DNA of 64,000 nt from Collinsella sp. (GTDB lineage Bacteria; Actinomycetota; Coriobacteriia; Coriobacteriales; Coriobacteriaceae). Positions 52,430 to 61,094 of the stretch are shown one piece after another. The number at the start of each line of letters is the position of its first letter. The first letter of the stretch is position 1. A program made the position numbers and the translations under genes. The notes beneath the pieces are model-generated. The model saw nothing but the letters and a program-made list of their open reading frames with translations. It was not told where the DNA came from and ran no database searches. The stretch is taken from the NCBI GenBank assembly GCA_019414245.1, contig DXMK01000015.1:440875-504874 (forward strand), given 5' to 3'.

Positions 52430-52460
52430 CGGGCTCTGTCCCATATAGAGACAGAGCCCG
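52430..52460 (-). terminator. tRNA-Thr(TGT) terminator
   Basis: CGGGCTCTGTC pairs with GACAGAGCCCG around nine bases, 10 bp beyond the 3' end of the tRNA, followed by TTTCTATT on the minus strand. Confidence 0.85.
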
Positions 52461-52469
52461 AAACTCTCA

Positions 52470-52544
52470 TGGAGCCAGTGACAGGAATCGAACCCGCAAC
52501 CCACTGATTACAAATCAGTTGCGCTACCGTTGCGCCACACTGGC
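52470..52544 (-). tRNA. tRNA-Thr (TGT anticodon)
   Basis: A 75-base tRNA: acceptor GCCAGTG/CACTGGC, anticodon loop ATTTGTAAT, T-arm GGTTCGATTCC, encoded CCA. A 28-base part of it is duplicated 210 bp upstream. Confidence 0.95.
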
Positions 52545-52646
52545 ACACTTGGCGCTTTCGCGCGAAGCCTGTTTAGGATAAAGGAATTGAGGACGGGGCG
52601 CAACAGGCCCTTCGACCGACCACATCTCAAAAACCGTTCGTCAGAA

Positions 52647-52666
52647 CGAACAGTTTTATCTGTTCG
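52647..52666. promoter_or_regulatory. Operator-like palindrome upstream of tRNA-Thr
   Basis: CGAACAG TTTTAT CTGTTCG is a perfect inverted repeat with seven-base arms. A looser repeat, GTTCGTCAAAAC against GTTTTGACAG with TATTCG, lies just beyond. It is within the 226-bp gap 52545-52770 next to the tRNA fragment. Confidence 0.4.
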
Positions 52667-52700
52667 TCAAAACATAAACCTATTCGTTTTGACAGCTGCA

Positions 52701-52728
52701 AACCCACAACCCACTGATTACAAATCAG
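52701..52728 (-). pseudogene. tRNA-Thr fragment, possible att-site remnant
   Basis: 28 bases match 52491-52518 of the intact tRNA-Thr at 27 positions, covering the anticodon arm through the start of the T-arm. The rest of the tRNA is absent. Integrase-driven insertions commonly duplicate such a tRNA part, but no integrase lies between the copies. Confidence 0.6.
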
Positions 52729-52770
52729 CGGGTAGACCAATCTAGGAAACGGCTCTCTGCCGCAACCCCC

Positions 52771-53448
52771 CTACCTCCCGCGAAGGGCCTTGAGCTTGGC
52801 CAGGGCATCGGGGCTCAGGCGGCTACCCAGGGTCATCTTGATCTGCGGAGCTTCCTCTGCCTCGTGAACATCGTTATCGATCTGCTTGATCTCGTCCACC
52901 AGCATGCGGCTCGAGATGCGCGTAACGCCCTTACCCATGACGACGGCCTGGATCGTGCCGTCGCTCGACACCACGGAGCACGCGCGGCCTTCCTCGCGCG
53001 CCTCGATGCAGAGCTTCTGCACCACGGTGTCGGCCGATACGCCCGTCGGCGAAAACTCGATGCGCACGCCGCGGGCGGGCAGGTTGGGGCGCTCGCTGGA
53101 GATATTGCCCGCGCCGTCAAACACGATTACGGCCTCGTAGCGGCCCTGGGCAAACGCGGCAACATCGTTGATGAGTGCCGTGCGCGCCATATCGTGAACG
53201 TCGCTGGAATACGGATCATCGGAATGGTCGTACACGAGCTTTTCGTAGCGCGGCGTGCAGTGGATCACGTTGTAGCCGTCGACCACCAGCAGCTCGGGCT
53301 TATTGGAGTGCACCGTCGAGACCGGGTCGGCGATGGCCTGCGCAAACGCATTGCCGCCCACGCCATAGGTCGCGGCCGAAACAATCGGCTTGGCCGAGCC
53401 TTCGCCAAAGCGCTTGGCCTTGGATTTGGCGCGGTTCTTCTTGGACAT
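52771..53448 (-). CDS. NYN-domain ribonuclease (YacP/Rae1-like)
   Basis: A 225-residue protein with an N-terminal basic stretch and a PIN/NYN nuclease domain. Acidic residues lie in LLVVDGYNVIH, VIVFDGAG and SSDGTIQ, the metal-binding pattern. Rae1 in Bacillus cleaves certain mRNAs on the ribosome. The gene follows rlmB by three bases, the same order as in Bacillus (yacO-yacP), which supports the assignment. Confidence 0.85.
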   Translation of the reverse strand: MSKKNRAKSKAKRFGEGSAKPIVSAATYGVGGNAFAQAIADPVSTVHSNKPELLVVDGYNVIHCTPRYEKLVYDHSDDPYSSDVHDMARTALINDVAAFAQGRYEAVIVFDGAGNISSERPNLPARGVRIEFSPTGVSADTVVQKLCIEAREEGRACSVVSSDGTIQAVVMGKGVTRISSRMLVDEIKQIDNDVHEAEEAPQIKMTLGSRLSPDALAKLKALRGR

Positions 53449-53451
53449 GCG

Positions 53452-54366
53452 CTACTCCTCCCCCATGAGCTCGCCGGCGTTGCGGCGCAGCCACTCAAAG
53501 CACAGCGCGGTGGTCGCCTGGGCCACGTTGAGACTCTCGGTCATGCCGCGCTGGGGAAGCTTGGTCAAAAAGTCACATTTCTCGAGCACCAGACGCGAGA
53601 TGCCGTCGCCCTCGGAGCCCATGACGAGCGCCACGCGGCCCTCCAAGGGAGCATCCCAGCAGCTGCCCTCGGCATGCTCGGAAGCGCCACCCACCCAAAA
53701 GCCGGCGGCCTTGAGGTCATCGAGCGCACGGGCGATATTGGGCACCTGCGCGATAGGCAGATGCATGACGGCGCCGGCGGAGGTCTTGTAGCTGCCCACG
53801 GTCACGCCGGCGGCGCGCTTATTGGCGATGATGACACCGGCCGCCCCCACAACCTCGGCGGAACGAACAATGGCACCAAAGTTGCCGTCATCGGTCACGT
53901 GGTCGAGCACGACGACAAGCGCCGAACCCTCGCCCGCGCGATCGAGGATATCGGCGACGTCCGCATAGGGGAAATTACCCACCTCGAGCGCAATGCCCTG
54001 ATGAGCGCCATGGCTCGACAGCGCATCGAGCTGCGCGCGCGGCACATACTTAATGCGGACGTCCGCGGCGTTGAGATCGTCGACCAGGCGCGACAAGGCA
54101 GCATCGCGCTCCCCGCCCTCGGCGATGAGCGCGCACTTGATGGGAAAACCAGTGCGTAGCGCCTCGGCGGCAGCACGACGACCTTCGATAAACTCGCCCT
54201 TGGGAACCTCGACGTTATCGCGGCTACGCTCGCGCTGCGAGCGAGCAGCCTGTGAGCGCTCGCGCTGGCCCTTGGGAGCGGCAGCGCGATCGTTGCGGCG
54301 AATCGGACGCGAGCCAGAAGCGGCCTGCTTGCCGCCACGAGGCGCACGCTTGCGATTGTCGGCCAT
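53452..54366 (-). CDS. rlmB: 23S rRNA 2'-O-methyltransferase, TrmH/RlmB family
   Basis: A 304-residue SPOUT methyltransferase. A basic, low-complexity N-terminus (1-65, rich in Arg and Ser) precedes the RNA-binding part (EFIEGRRAAAEALRTG) and the knotted domain: VLDHVTDDGNFGAIVRSAE, VMGSEGDGIS and SLNVAQATT. RlmB proper modifies G2251 of 23S rRNA; related family members differ, so the exact target is likely but not proven. The ATG at 54366 has AGGAGG. Confidence 0.87.
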   Translation of the reverse strand: MADNRKRAPRGGKQAASGSRPIRRNDRAAAPKGQRERSQAARSQRERSRDNVEVPKGEFIEGRRAAAEALRTGFPIKCALIAEGGERDAALSRLVDDLNAADVRIKYVPRAQLDALSSHGAHQGIALEVGNFPYADVADILDRAGEGSALVVVLDHVTDDGNFGAIVRSAEVVGAAGVIIANKRAAGVTVGSYKTSAGAVMHLPIAQVPNIARALDDLKAAGFWVGGASEHAEGSCWDAPLEGRVALVMGSEGDGISRLVLEKCDFLTKLPQRGMTESLNVAQATTALCFEWLRRNAGELMGEE

Positions 54367-54444
54367 AAAGCGACCTCCTAAATACAACTATCAAACGAAA
54401 CAAAATAAACGACCGCCCATGAATATTAATTCGGGCGGTCGGTA

Positions 54445-54546
54445 CGGGTTTTCCAAGTGCCCGAGATTGCCATGAAAGAGGAGCGACACGTACTTGAGTA
54501 CGCGAGCGACGGTTTGAACGGCAAGGTCGGGTGCTTGGAAAACCCG
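54445..54546. repeat. Hairpin element B (pairs with 43081-43166)
   Basis: The 13-base ends CGGGTTTTCCAAG and CTTGGAAAACCCG are perfectly complementary; CCCGA with TCGGG and TTGCC with GGCAA continue the stem. GTACTTGAGTAC is the apical hairpin. The interior GAAAGAGGAGCGAC and GAGCGACGG match element A. It lies between cysS and rlmB, about 7 bp past the cysS stop. Confidence 0.82.
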
Positions 54547-54552
54547 CAGGGA

Positions 54553-56019
54553 TTAGAGAGACTTGATACGAGTGCCGGCGGCAGTGTCCTCGATCGTCAG
54601 GCCTAGGTCCTTGAGCTGGTCGCGGATGGCGTCGGCCAGATCCCAGTTCTTGGCGGCACGGGCCTCGGCGCGGGCCTCGAGAATCTTGGCAGCGGCCTCA
54701 TCTACGTCGTCACCAGTGTAGGCAACCAAACCGGCGGCAACGCCCAGCAGGCCCAGCGGCAACTCGACCTTGGGCTCGGGAAGCTCGACGCCAAACGTAT
54801 CGAGCAGCTCGACCAGCGTATCGGCGGCAGCCAGGGCTGCGGCCTTGTCGGCAGCATCGCCCGCCTGCTCCAGGTACTGGTTGCACTCGGTGACAAAGCC
54901 AAAGACAGCACCCATGGCACCGGCGGTGTTAAAGTCGTCGTCCATGCACTCCTTAAAGGTGGCACGGGTCTCGGCGGCCTTGGCGGCAAACGCCTCGGCG
55001 GCAGCCGCATCGGCATCGGCCGTCGCATGGTTCGCAGTCCAACGCAGGTTCTCGACCGTACCGGCAATGCGTGTGAGCGAGTTCTCGGCACCATCCAGAC
55101 GCTCCCAGGAGAAGTCAAGCGGCGAGCGATAGCTCGTCTGCAGCATCAGCAGGCGCAGGGCGGCAGCGGAGTGCTGCTCGAGGACCTCGGCCAGCGTAAA
55201 GAAGTTGCCGAGCGACTTGGACATCTTCTCGCCGTCTACCAGCAGCATGCCCGTGTGCATCCAAGTGTTGGAGAAGCCCTGGCGCCAGGCGCAGGTGGCC
55301 TGGGCGCACTCGTTCTCGTGATGCGGGAAGGCAAGGTCGGAGCCGCCGCCATGAATGTCGATCGGGGTGCCCAGGTAGCGGTGCACCATGGCGGCGCACT
55401 CGGTGTGCCAACCGGGACGGCCCTCGCCCCAGGGGCTCGGCCAGCTGGGCTCGCCGGGCTTGGCGGCCTTCCACAGGGCAAAGTCGAGCGGATCGTTCTT
55501 GTCCTCGTTCTCCTCGATGCGCGCGCCAACCATAAGGTCATCGATGTTGCGGCCCGAGACCTGACCATAGTTGGGATCGCTGCGCACGGCAAAGTACACG
55601 TCGCCGTTATCGGCTGCGTAAGCGTGGCCCTGCTCGATGAGCGTCTTGATCATAGCGATCATGGGGCCGATCTCCTTGGTGGCGCGGGGGCGCACATCGG
55701 GATCGAGCACGTTGGCGGCGCGCATGACGCCGATGAACTTGTCGGAGAACTCCGTCGCGACCTCGGCGGCAGTGCGGCCCTGCTCGTTGGCGCGTTTGAT
55801 GATCTTGTCGTCGACATCGGTGAGGTTCTGGGCAAACGTGACCTCGTAGCCGCTCGCGATGAGCCAGCGACGAATCACGTCAAAGCTGATGAACGTGCGG
55901 GCATTGCCGATGTGGATGTTGTCGTAGACCGTGGGGCCGCACACGTACATGCGGACCTTGCCGGACTCGATGGGCTGGAACTCTTCCTTTTTATGGGTAG
56001 CGCTGTTGTAGATACGCAT
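54553..56019 (-). CDS. cysS: Cysteinyl-tRNA synthetase
   Basis: A 488-residue class I synthetase. Zinc ligand C27 lies in YVCGPTVYD, HIGN is at 36-39 and KMSKSLGNF near 265. It follows ispF by three bases. The C-terminal anticodon-binding part contains AAKNWDLADAIRDQLKDLGL. Confidence 0.96.
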   Translation of the reverse strand: MRIYNSATHKKEEFQPIESGKVRMYVCGPTVYDNIHIGNARTFISFDVIRRWLIASGYEVTFAQNLTDVDDKIIKRANEQGRTAAEVATEFSDKFIGVMRAANVLDPDVRPRATKEIGPMIAMIKTLIEQGHAYAADNGDVYFAVRSDPNYGQVSGRNIDDLMVGARIEENEDKNDPLDFALWKAAKPGEPSWPSPWGEGRPGWHTECAAMVHRYLGTPIDIHGGGSDLAFPHHENECAQATCAWRQGFSNTWMHTGMLLVDGEKMSKSLGNFFTLAEVLEQHSAAALRLLMLQTSYRSPLDFSWERLDGAENSLTRIAGTVENLRWTANHATADADAAAAEAFAAKAAETRATFKECMDDDFNTAGAMGAVFGFVTECNQYLEQAGDAADKAAALAAADTLVELLDTFGVELPEPKVELPLGLLGVAAGLVAYTGDDVDEAAAKILEARAEARAAKNWDLADAIRDQLKDLGLTIEDTAAGTRIKSL

Positions 56020-56022
56020 TCG

Positions 56023-56517
56023 TTACTCCTTAACGGTTTTCTGTAGCAGGCAGACGGCCCAGGCGCCAATTCCCTCGCCCTGGCCTTCCCAACCGAGCTT
56101 TTCGGTCGTGGTGGCGGCGACGCCCACGTTTTCGACGTCGACACCCAGGGCATGGGCAAGGTTGGCGCGCATGGCATCGCGGTGCGGAGTGATCTTGGGT
56201 TGCTGGCAGGCAATGGTGCAATCGGCATCGACAAACTCAAAGCCAAGCTCGCGCGCATAGTCCATCACGCGAGCGAGCAGCACCATCGAATCGGCACCCT
56301 CGTAGGCGGGATCGGTGTCGGGGAATAGCTTGCCGATATCTCCCCCGCGGCAGGCGCCCAGAATGGCGTCGGCCAAGGCGTGCGCGAGCACATCGGCATC
56401 CGAGTGGCCCAGCAGGCCGCGCTCGTAGGGAATGTCAACCCCGCCGATGATACATCGACGCCCCTCCACCAAACGGTGGACGTCGTAGCCGTGGCCAATG
56501 CGCAGGTTACTGAACAT
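56023..56517 (-). CDS. ispF: 2-C-methyl-D-erythritol 2,4-cyclodiphosphate synthase
   Basis: A 164-residue enzyme of the non-mevalonate isoprenoid pathway. Zinc ligands D12 and H14 lie in GYDVHRL, H46 in DADVLAHALAD, and TIACQQPKITPHRDAMRANL is typical. It overlaps the end of ispD by 11 bp. Confidence 0.96.
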   Translation of the reverse strand: MFSNLRIGHGYDVHRLVEGRRCIIGGVDIPYERGLLGHSDADVLAHALADAILGACRGGDIGKLFPDTDPAYEGADSMVLLARVMDYARELGFEFVDADCTIACQQPKITPHRDAMRANLAHALGVDVENVGVAATTTEKLGWEGQGEGIGAWAVCLLQKTVKE

Positions 56518-57235
56518 GGGGAAGGTCCTCTCCCTCGGCCATGCGACCGAGCAGAATCGCGGTTACGGGACGCAGGTCCTCGGGCACCGTCACCTTAAGG
56601 TTATCGCGCGGGCTCTGGACACAGCGGACGCGCCCGCCCATGCGCTCGACCAGCGATGAATCGTCGGTGCCGATAAAGCCCTCGGCGATAGCAGCGGCGT
56701 GAGCGCGCTTCATGGCGTCGACGCTAAAGATCTGCGGCGTCTGCGCGGCCCAATAGAGCTCGCGCGGCGGCGTCTCGACGATGTTGTCGCCATCGACGAT
56801 CTTGAGCGTGTCGATGGCAGGCTGGCCGCACACGACGCCGTCGAGGGCACGGTCGCCCACAAGCACGTCGATCGCATGATCGATGGCCTCGGTCGTAATG
56901 AGCGGACGGGCGCCGTCGTGGATGGCGACATATTCGAAACCCGCCGGAGCCGCATGCACGCCGGCACGGGTGGAATCCTGGCGGGTCTCGCCGGCATCGG
57001 CAAAGCTGATGGGCGTGTCATAGTCAAACGGGTCGATGGCCAGGCGGCGCATCTCGGCACGACGCTCGGAAGGACACACCACCACGATGTGGCCGACCTT
57101 ATTGCTACGGTCAAATGCGCGGATAGACCAGCTCATGAGCGGACGGCCCGCCACGTTAACGAGCTGCTTGCCGCCGGGATTTCCAAAGCGCTGGCCACTG
57201 CCGCCGGCAACGACCACGGCGCATACGGGCGCCAT
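56507..57235 (-). CDS. ispD: 2-C-methyl-D-erythritol 4-phosphate cytidylyltransferase
   Basis: A 242-residue enzyme that makes CDP-methylerythritol. The CTP loop VVVAGGSGQRFG, VAIHDGARPLIT and AAQTPQIFS are visible. The ATG at 57235 shares one base with the disA stop. A 150-codon in-frame extension upstream overlaps disA and is not IspD-like. Confidence 0.95.
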   Translation of the reverse strand: MAPVCAVVVAGGSGQRFGNPGGKQLVNVAGRPLMSWSIRAFDRSNKVGHIVVVCPSERRAEMRRLAIDPFDYDTPISFADAGETRQDSTRAGVHAAPAGFEYVAIHDGARPLITTEAIDHAIDVLVGDRALDGVVCGQPAIDTLKIVDGDNIVETPPRELYWAAQTPQIFSVDAMKRAHAAAIAEGFIGTDDSSLVERMGGRVRCVQSPRDNLKVTVPEDLRPVTAILLGRMAEGEDLPHVQ

Positions 57236-58302
57236 TATGCGTTCCCCTGTTTGGTGCCCTTCATGCGGTACAGGGAGTCCGCAAGAATGGCAGGGTTGTT
57301 GACGCCAAAGTCGCCTAGGCGCTCCGGATCCTCGCTGATGTCGTCCATGAGCTCCTGCAGCGATCCATACTCGTCGACGATCTTCTCGGCCACGCCGTCG
57401 CGCACGACGGACACGCGCGAAAGCGTGCGCAGGCCCAGCGGTGTCATGACGGAGTCCTCGTCCAGGTCGTCGTAACCCAGAACCGCCGCCACATGCTGCG
57501 GGTCGGACAAGTCCTTGGGCGTCATACGGCTCAGGTTGGCGCGGATCTTTTCGGCATTGGCCTCGGAGGAATCGCTCGCATAGTCGCGAATCATCAGGTC
57601 GTACTCGGTATCCATGCTGGAGCCGGCGAGCTGCTCGAGCTGCATCTGCACGAGCTTGCCCTGGTTGCCCAGCTTGACAATGCAATCCTTAAGTTCGGTC
57701 TTTGCCTGCTGCATGATCTCGAAGCTCGAGAAAATCCCGGTAATGTCGGCGAGCGTAACGTAGTCGTCGAGCTCGAGGGCCGTCAGGCGCAGCAGGGAGC
57801 GGTCGAGCGACTGACGGGTAGTCTGGAGCGTGGCGACGAGCTGGTTGACCGAGCTCATGATGGTGGTGACGGGCTGGATCTCGTAGCTCTTGCCGTGAAC
57901 GTACACGTTGACGACGGCACGACGGGCCGAGACCGAGATCACGATGGCATCCGTGAGCACCGACATGCGGGCGGCGGTGCGGTGACGCATGCCCGTCTCA
58001 CTCGTGGCAAGCGAGGGATCGGGATTGAGGTGGAAGTTGGCGCGCAGGATCTGGGTGAGGTCGCCGTCGATGACGATGGCGCCGTCCATCTTGGAAAGCT
58101 CGAACAGGCGGTTCGAGGTAAACGAAATGTTGAGCGGGAAGCCGTCGTTACCAGCAGCGAGCACGTTTTCGGTGTCGCCGACGCAAATAAGAGCGCCCAG
58201 GTGACCAGCAATGATCATGTCGAGGGCGGTGCGGATCGGCTGGCCAGGTGCCGTCAGGCGGATGGCCTGTTCCATACGCTTTTGCAGCTCGTTCTTATCC
58301 AA
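57235..58302 (-). CDS. disA: DNA integrity scanning diadenylate cyclase
   Basis: A 355-residue enzyme that makes c-di-AMP and scans DNA for branched structures. The DAC active-site motifs are MDGAIVIDGD and GMRHRTAARM. A helical linker and a C-terminal helix-hairpin-helix domain follow. It starts the disA-ispD-ispF-cysS run. radA, often next to it, is not present here. Confidence 0.95.
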   Translation of the reverse strand: MDKNELQKRMEQAIRLTAPGQPIRTALDMIIAGHLGALICVGDTENVLAAGNDGFPLNISFTSNRLFELSKMDGAIVIDGDLTQILRANFHLNPDPSLATSETGMRHRTAARMSVLTDAIVISVSARRAVVNVYVHGKSYEIQPVTTIMSSVNQLVATLQTTRQSLDRSLLRLTALELDDYVTLADITGIFSSFEIMQQAKTELKDCIVKLGNQGKLVQMQLEQLAGSSMDTEYDLMIRDYASDSSEANAEKIRANLSRMTPKDLSDPQHVAAVLGYDDLDEDSVMTPLGLRTLSRVSVVRDGVAEKIVDEYGSLQELMDDISEDPERLGDFGVNNPAILADSLYRMKGTKQGNA

Positions 58303-58459
58303 GGCATCGCTCCCATCGCATACGCTCCATAAACGTTAAATAGTTTCTCACGGTTTGTCCCCGCGGCGCTCGCGAAATCCGATGCTTACAGAATGAGCGA
58401 ACACCGCTGAGAGCCTCAACCCAAATGAGCTGTTCATGTGGTAGCATCGGGATTCACAT

Positions 58460-58596
58460 GAATGAGGGAGTAGTCGCGTGACCGGGTTCGCCTCCGGTGG
58501 CGCGGCAAGTCAACATACTGGCCGACACGGTCTGGCTTGCCTTAATGAACGAGACTCGTGGTTGTACGCGCGGCGCGTACGCCACGGGTCTTTTTT
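58460..58596 (+). ncRNA. yybP-ykoY manganese riboswitch with terminator
   Basis: AATGAGGGAGTAG at 58461 opens the element, followed by a hairpin, GCAAGTCAACATACTG and a closing segment, the conserved order of the yybP-ykoY (mntP) family. At 58553-58590 GACTCGTGG and CCACGGGTC enclose GTACGCGC/GCGCGTAC, followed by TTTTTT, an intrinsic terminator. Mn2+ binding would favour reading through into mntP. Pattern-based; no covariance search was run. The 349-bp gap 58303-58651 holds this only. Confidence 0.85.
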
Positions 58597-58651
58597 GTTG
58601 CTCCCCTGTCAGAAGTACACGCGGGTTCGCCCGCAAGGAGGGAGCCAAACC

Positions 58652-59230
58652 ATGGGACTCGTAGAGCTCGTGCTGCTCGCCATTGGCCTTTCGATGGACG
58701 CCTTTGCCGTATCCATCTGCAAGGGCCTTGGCATGAAGAAGATCAACCTTAAGGTCGCCGTAGTGCTCGGCCTGTTCTTTGGCGGCTTCCAGGCCGGCAT
58801 GCCCGTGATCGGATGGGCGCTTGGCAGCCAGTTTATGGGCATCATCGGCCCCATCGACCATTGGATTGCCTTTATCCTTTTGGCCTTCATCGGCGGCAAA
58901 ATGCTGTGGGAGGCTTTTACCGAGGACGAGGATGAAGGCGACGGCAAGAATGCCGAACAGATTGAACTGAGCGAGTACCTGATCCTCGCCATCGCCACTT
59001 CAATCGACGCCCTGGCCGTGGGCATCTCGTTCGCCGCGCTTTCGGTCGACATCGTTCCCGCTGTATCGCTTATCGGCGTCACAACGTTTATCTTCTCCGT
59101 CGCCGGCGTAGCGATCGGCCACACCTTTGGCGCGCGCTACGAAAAACCTGCCACCATCGTGGGCGGCATCGTGCTCATCCTCATCGGACTTAAGATCTTG
59201 CTTGAGCATCTGGGGATTTTGGCGCTGTAA
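58652..59230 (+). CDS. mntP: Manganese efflux pump MntP
   Basis: A 192-residue membrane protein with six segments in two homologous halves. Asp residues in LSMDAFAVS and TSIDALAVG are the metal-coordinating pairs of the family. GIAHTFG-like AIGHTFGARYEKPA lies near the end. The ATG at 58652 follows AAGGAGGGAG directly after the riboswitch. Confidence 0.93.
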   Translation: MGLVELVLLAIGLSMDAFAVSICKGLGMKKINLKVAVVLGLFFGGFQAGMPVIGWALGSQFMGIIGPIDHWIAFILLAFIGGKMLWEAFTEDEDEGDGKNAEQIELSEYLILAIATSIDALAVGISFAALSVDIVPAVSLIGVTTFIFSVAGVAIGHTFGARYEKPATIVGGIVLILIGLKILLEHLGILAL

Positions 59231-59236
59231 CGAATA

Positions 59237-59268
59237 ACGGCCGCCCGGCATTACGCCAGGCGGCCGTT
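59237..59268 (+). terminator. mntP terminator
   Basis: ACGGCCGCC pairs with GGCGGCCGT, followed by TTTTCAT, 7 bp past the stop. It also faces the pepD end. Confidence 0.82.
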
Positions 59269-59310
59269 TTCATAGCCAGCCGTTTTAGAGCGGCTTAGCC
59301 AAAGCAACCT

Positions 59311-60768
59311 TTACGCAGCGAGGCGCTTGAGGACGTCGATGAGCAGCTCGTAGAAGCGCTCGGCAGAAGCGAGCTCCATGCTCTCGTCCGGGGTGTGGAC
59401 ATCGGAGAGCGTCGGGCCCACGGCGATGGCGTCCAGGCCGTGCAGGGCCTCGGCAAACAGGCCGCACTCAAGGCCGGCGTGAATGGACTCGATGCGCAGC
59501 TCGGAGCCAAAGAGCTCGCGATAGCTCTCGACAAAGACGTCGCGGACCGGCGAATGCTCGGCATAGCTCCAGCCGGGATACTCGAACTCAAACTTGGCGT
59601 TGAAGCCCAGGACATCGGCAAGCGTCTGCAGGCGGTCCTTGAACTCGTTCTGCAGCGAGGTGATCGAGGAGCGCGGGGACAGCATAATCTTGACCTCGTC
59701 GTCAGAGGTGGCAACCACACCGATGTTGGAGGAAACCTCGACGGAGCCGTCGGTGGCGACGTTGCGGCGAATCACGCCATTAGGGGCAAGACGCAGGGCG
59801 CGGATGAGGGCAAGCGCGGACTTCTGGTCCATGGCCTCGACCTCGGCGTCGTCGGCAATCTCGACGGTGCAGGTAAAGCCGGGGTCGAAGACCTCGAGCT
59901 CGGCAGTGACGTCGGCGATGATGCCCTTTGCAATCTGGGCCGCGGCCTCGGCGGCAGCGTGGTCGGCGTAGACCAGCTCGGCCTTGCACTCACGGTTGAT
60001 GGCGTTGTCCTTGGTGCCGCCGTTAAAGCTGACGATGGCGGGCTCGCCGGCGACCATCAGGCGGTCGATGATGCGGGCCATGATGAGGTTGCCGTTGCCG
60101 CGCTCCAGGTTGATGTCGGAGCCGGAGTGACCGCCCAGCAGGCCGGAGATGTCGAGCGTAAGGGTGCTGCCGGTCTTGTGCTCGCGCACGATCGGGCAGG
60201 TGTAGGTAACGACGACGCCGCCGGCGCAGCTGACGGTGGCCACGCCCTCCTCCTCGGAATCGAGGTTGATCATGGTGCGGCCGCTGATCTGGGACTTGTC
60301 GAGCGTCTCAGCGCCAACCAGACCAGTCTCCTCGTCGGTGGTGAACACGCACTCGAGGGCCGGATGAGCAATCGAATCGTCGTTGAGCACGGTAAGCATC
60401 AGAGCGACGGCGATACCGTTGTCGGCGCCCAGAGTGGTGCCGTTAGCGGTGAGGACGCCGTCCTTGACGACCAGGTCGATACCGTCGGTCGTAAAGTCGT
60501 GCTCAACAGAGCCCAACTTGTCGCACACCATATCGATGTGGCCCTGCAGCATCACGGTCGGAGCATTCTCGGCGCCGGCAGAAGCGGGCTTGCGAATGAT
60601 GACGTTGTAGACCTCGTCCTGGTACACATCGAGGCCGCGCTCCTTAGCAAACGCAACCAGGAAATCGCTGATGCCCTTCTCGTTGCCAGACCCACGGGGG
60701 ATCGCGCTGACCTCCTCAAAGAAATGGAACAGCTGGGCGGGCTCGTAGCCGGTGATCTTGTAGTCCAT
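59311..60768 (-). CDS. pepD: Aminoacyl-histidine dipeptidase, M20 family
   Basis: A 485-residue cytosolic metallopeptidase (beta-Ala-His dipeptidase type). Zinc-binding blocks are LQGHIDMVCDK, GADNGIAVALML and TTDEETGLVGAE, followed by a lid domain and a second catalytic part. The ATG at 60768 has AAGGAGG; the upstream extension has no site. It probably recycles peptides during amino-acid fermentation. Confidence 0.9.
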   Translation of the reverse strand: MDYKITGYEPAQLFHFFEEVSAIPRGSGNEKGISDFLVAFAKERGLDVYQDEVYNVIIRKPASAGAENAPTVMLQGHIDMVCDKLGSVEHDFTTDGIDLVVKDGVLTANGTTLGADNGIAVALMLTVLNDDSIAHPALECVFTTDEETGLVGAETLDKSQISGRTMINLDSEEEGVATVSCAGGVVVTYTCPIVREHKTGSTLTLDISGLLGGHSGSDINLERGNGNLIMARIIDRLMVAGEPAIVSFNGGTKDNAINRECKAELVYADHAAAEAAAQIAKGIIADVTAELEVFDPGFTCTVEIADDAEVEAMDQKSALALIRALRLAPNGVIRRNVATDGSVEVSSNIGVVATSDDEVKIMLSPRSSITSLQNEFKDRLQTLADVLGFNAKFEFEYPGWSYAEHSPVRDVFVESYRELFGSELRIESIHAGLECGLFAEALHGLDAIAVGPTLSDVHTPDESMELASAERFYELLIDVLKRLAA

Positions 60769-61046
60769 GGTGCCTCCTTGGCGCAACTGGTTAGACAGTA
60801 AGACATGCGACTTGTATATTCCCAGACTTTGCGTGCATAAACCAGTCGAAAACGCCGAGCGCCCTTGCATCATCGGCTAACGGCGGGGAAACGCCACTTT
60901 ATTAAGATAAAGCAGGCTAGACGGGCCGTGCCGAAGGGGCGTTGGACCCTTCAACCAACCTCAGCGCCTGTTGAACATTAATGCACACACCATTGATATG
61001 TTTAATGAGATCTACTTTGAACGAAGGGTCCTTTTTCAACAGAAAA

Positions 61047-61070
61047 AGGGCGCTCCTTTGGAACGCCCTC
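61047..61070 (-). terminator. clpC terminator
   Basis: AGGGCGCTCC pairs with GGAACGCCCT around TTT, followed on the minus strand by TTTTTCTG. The 326-bp gap 60769-61094 otherwise holds only pepD's upstream region. Confidence 0.85.
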
Positions 61071-61094
61071 GTGGACACAAGGTTTTGTTACGCC

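Noticed and set aside
52530..52745. 71-residue plus-strand frame
   Set aside because: It overlaps tRNA-Thr and the tRNA fragment and has no ribosome site.
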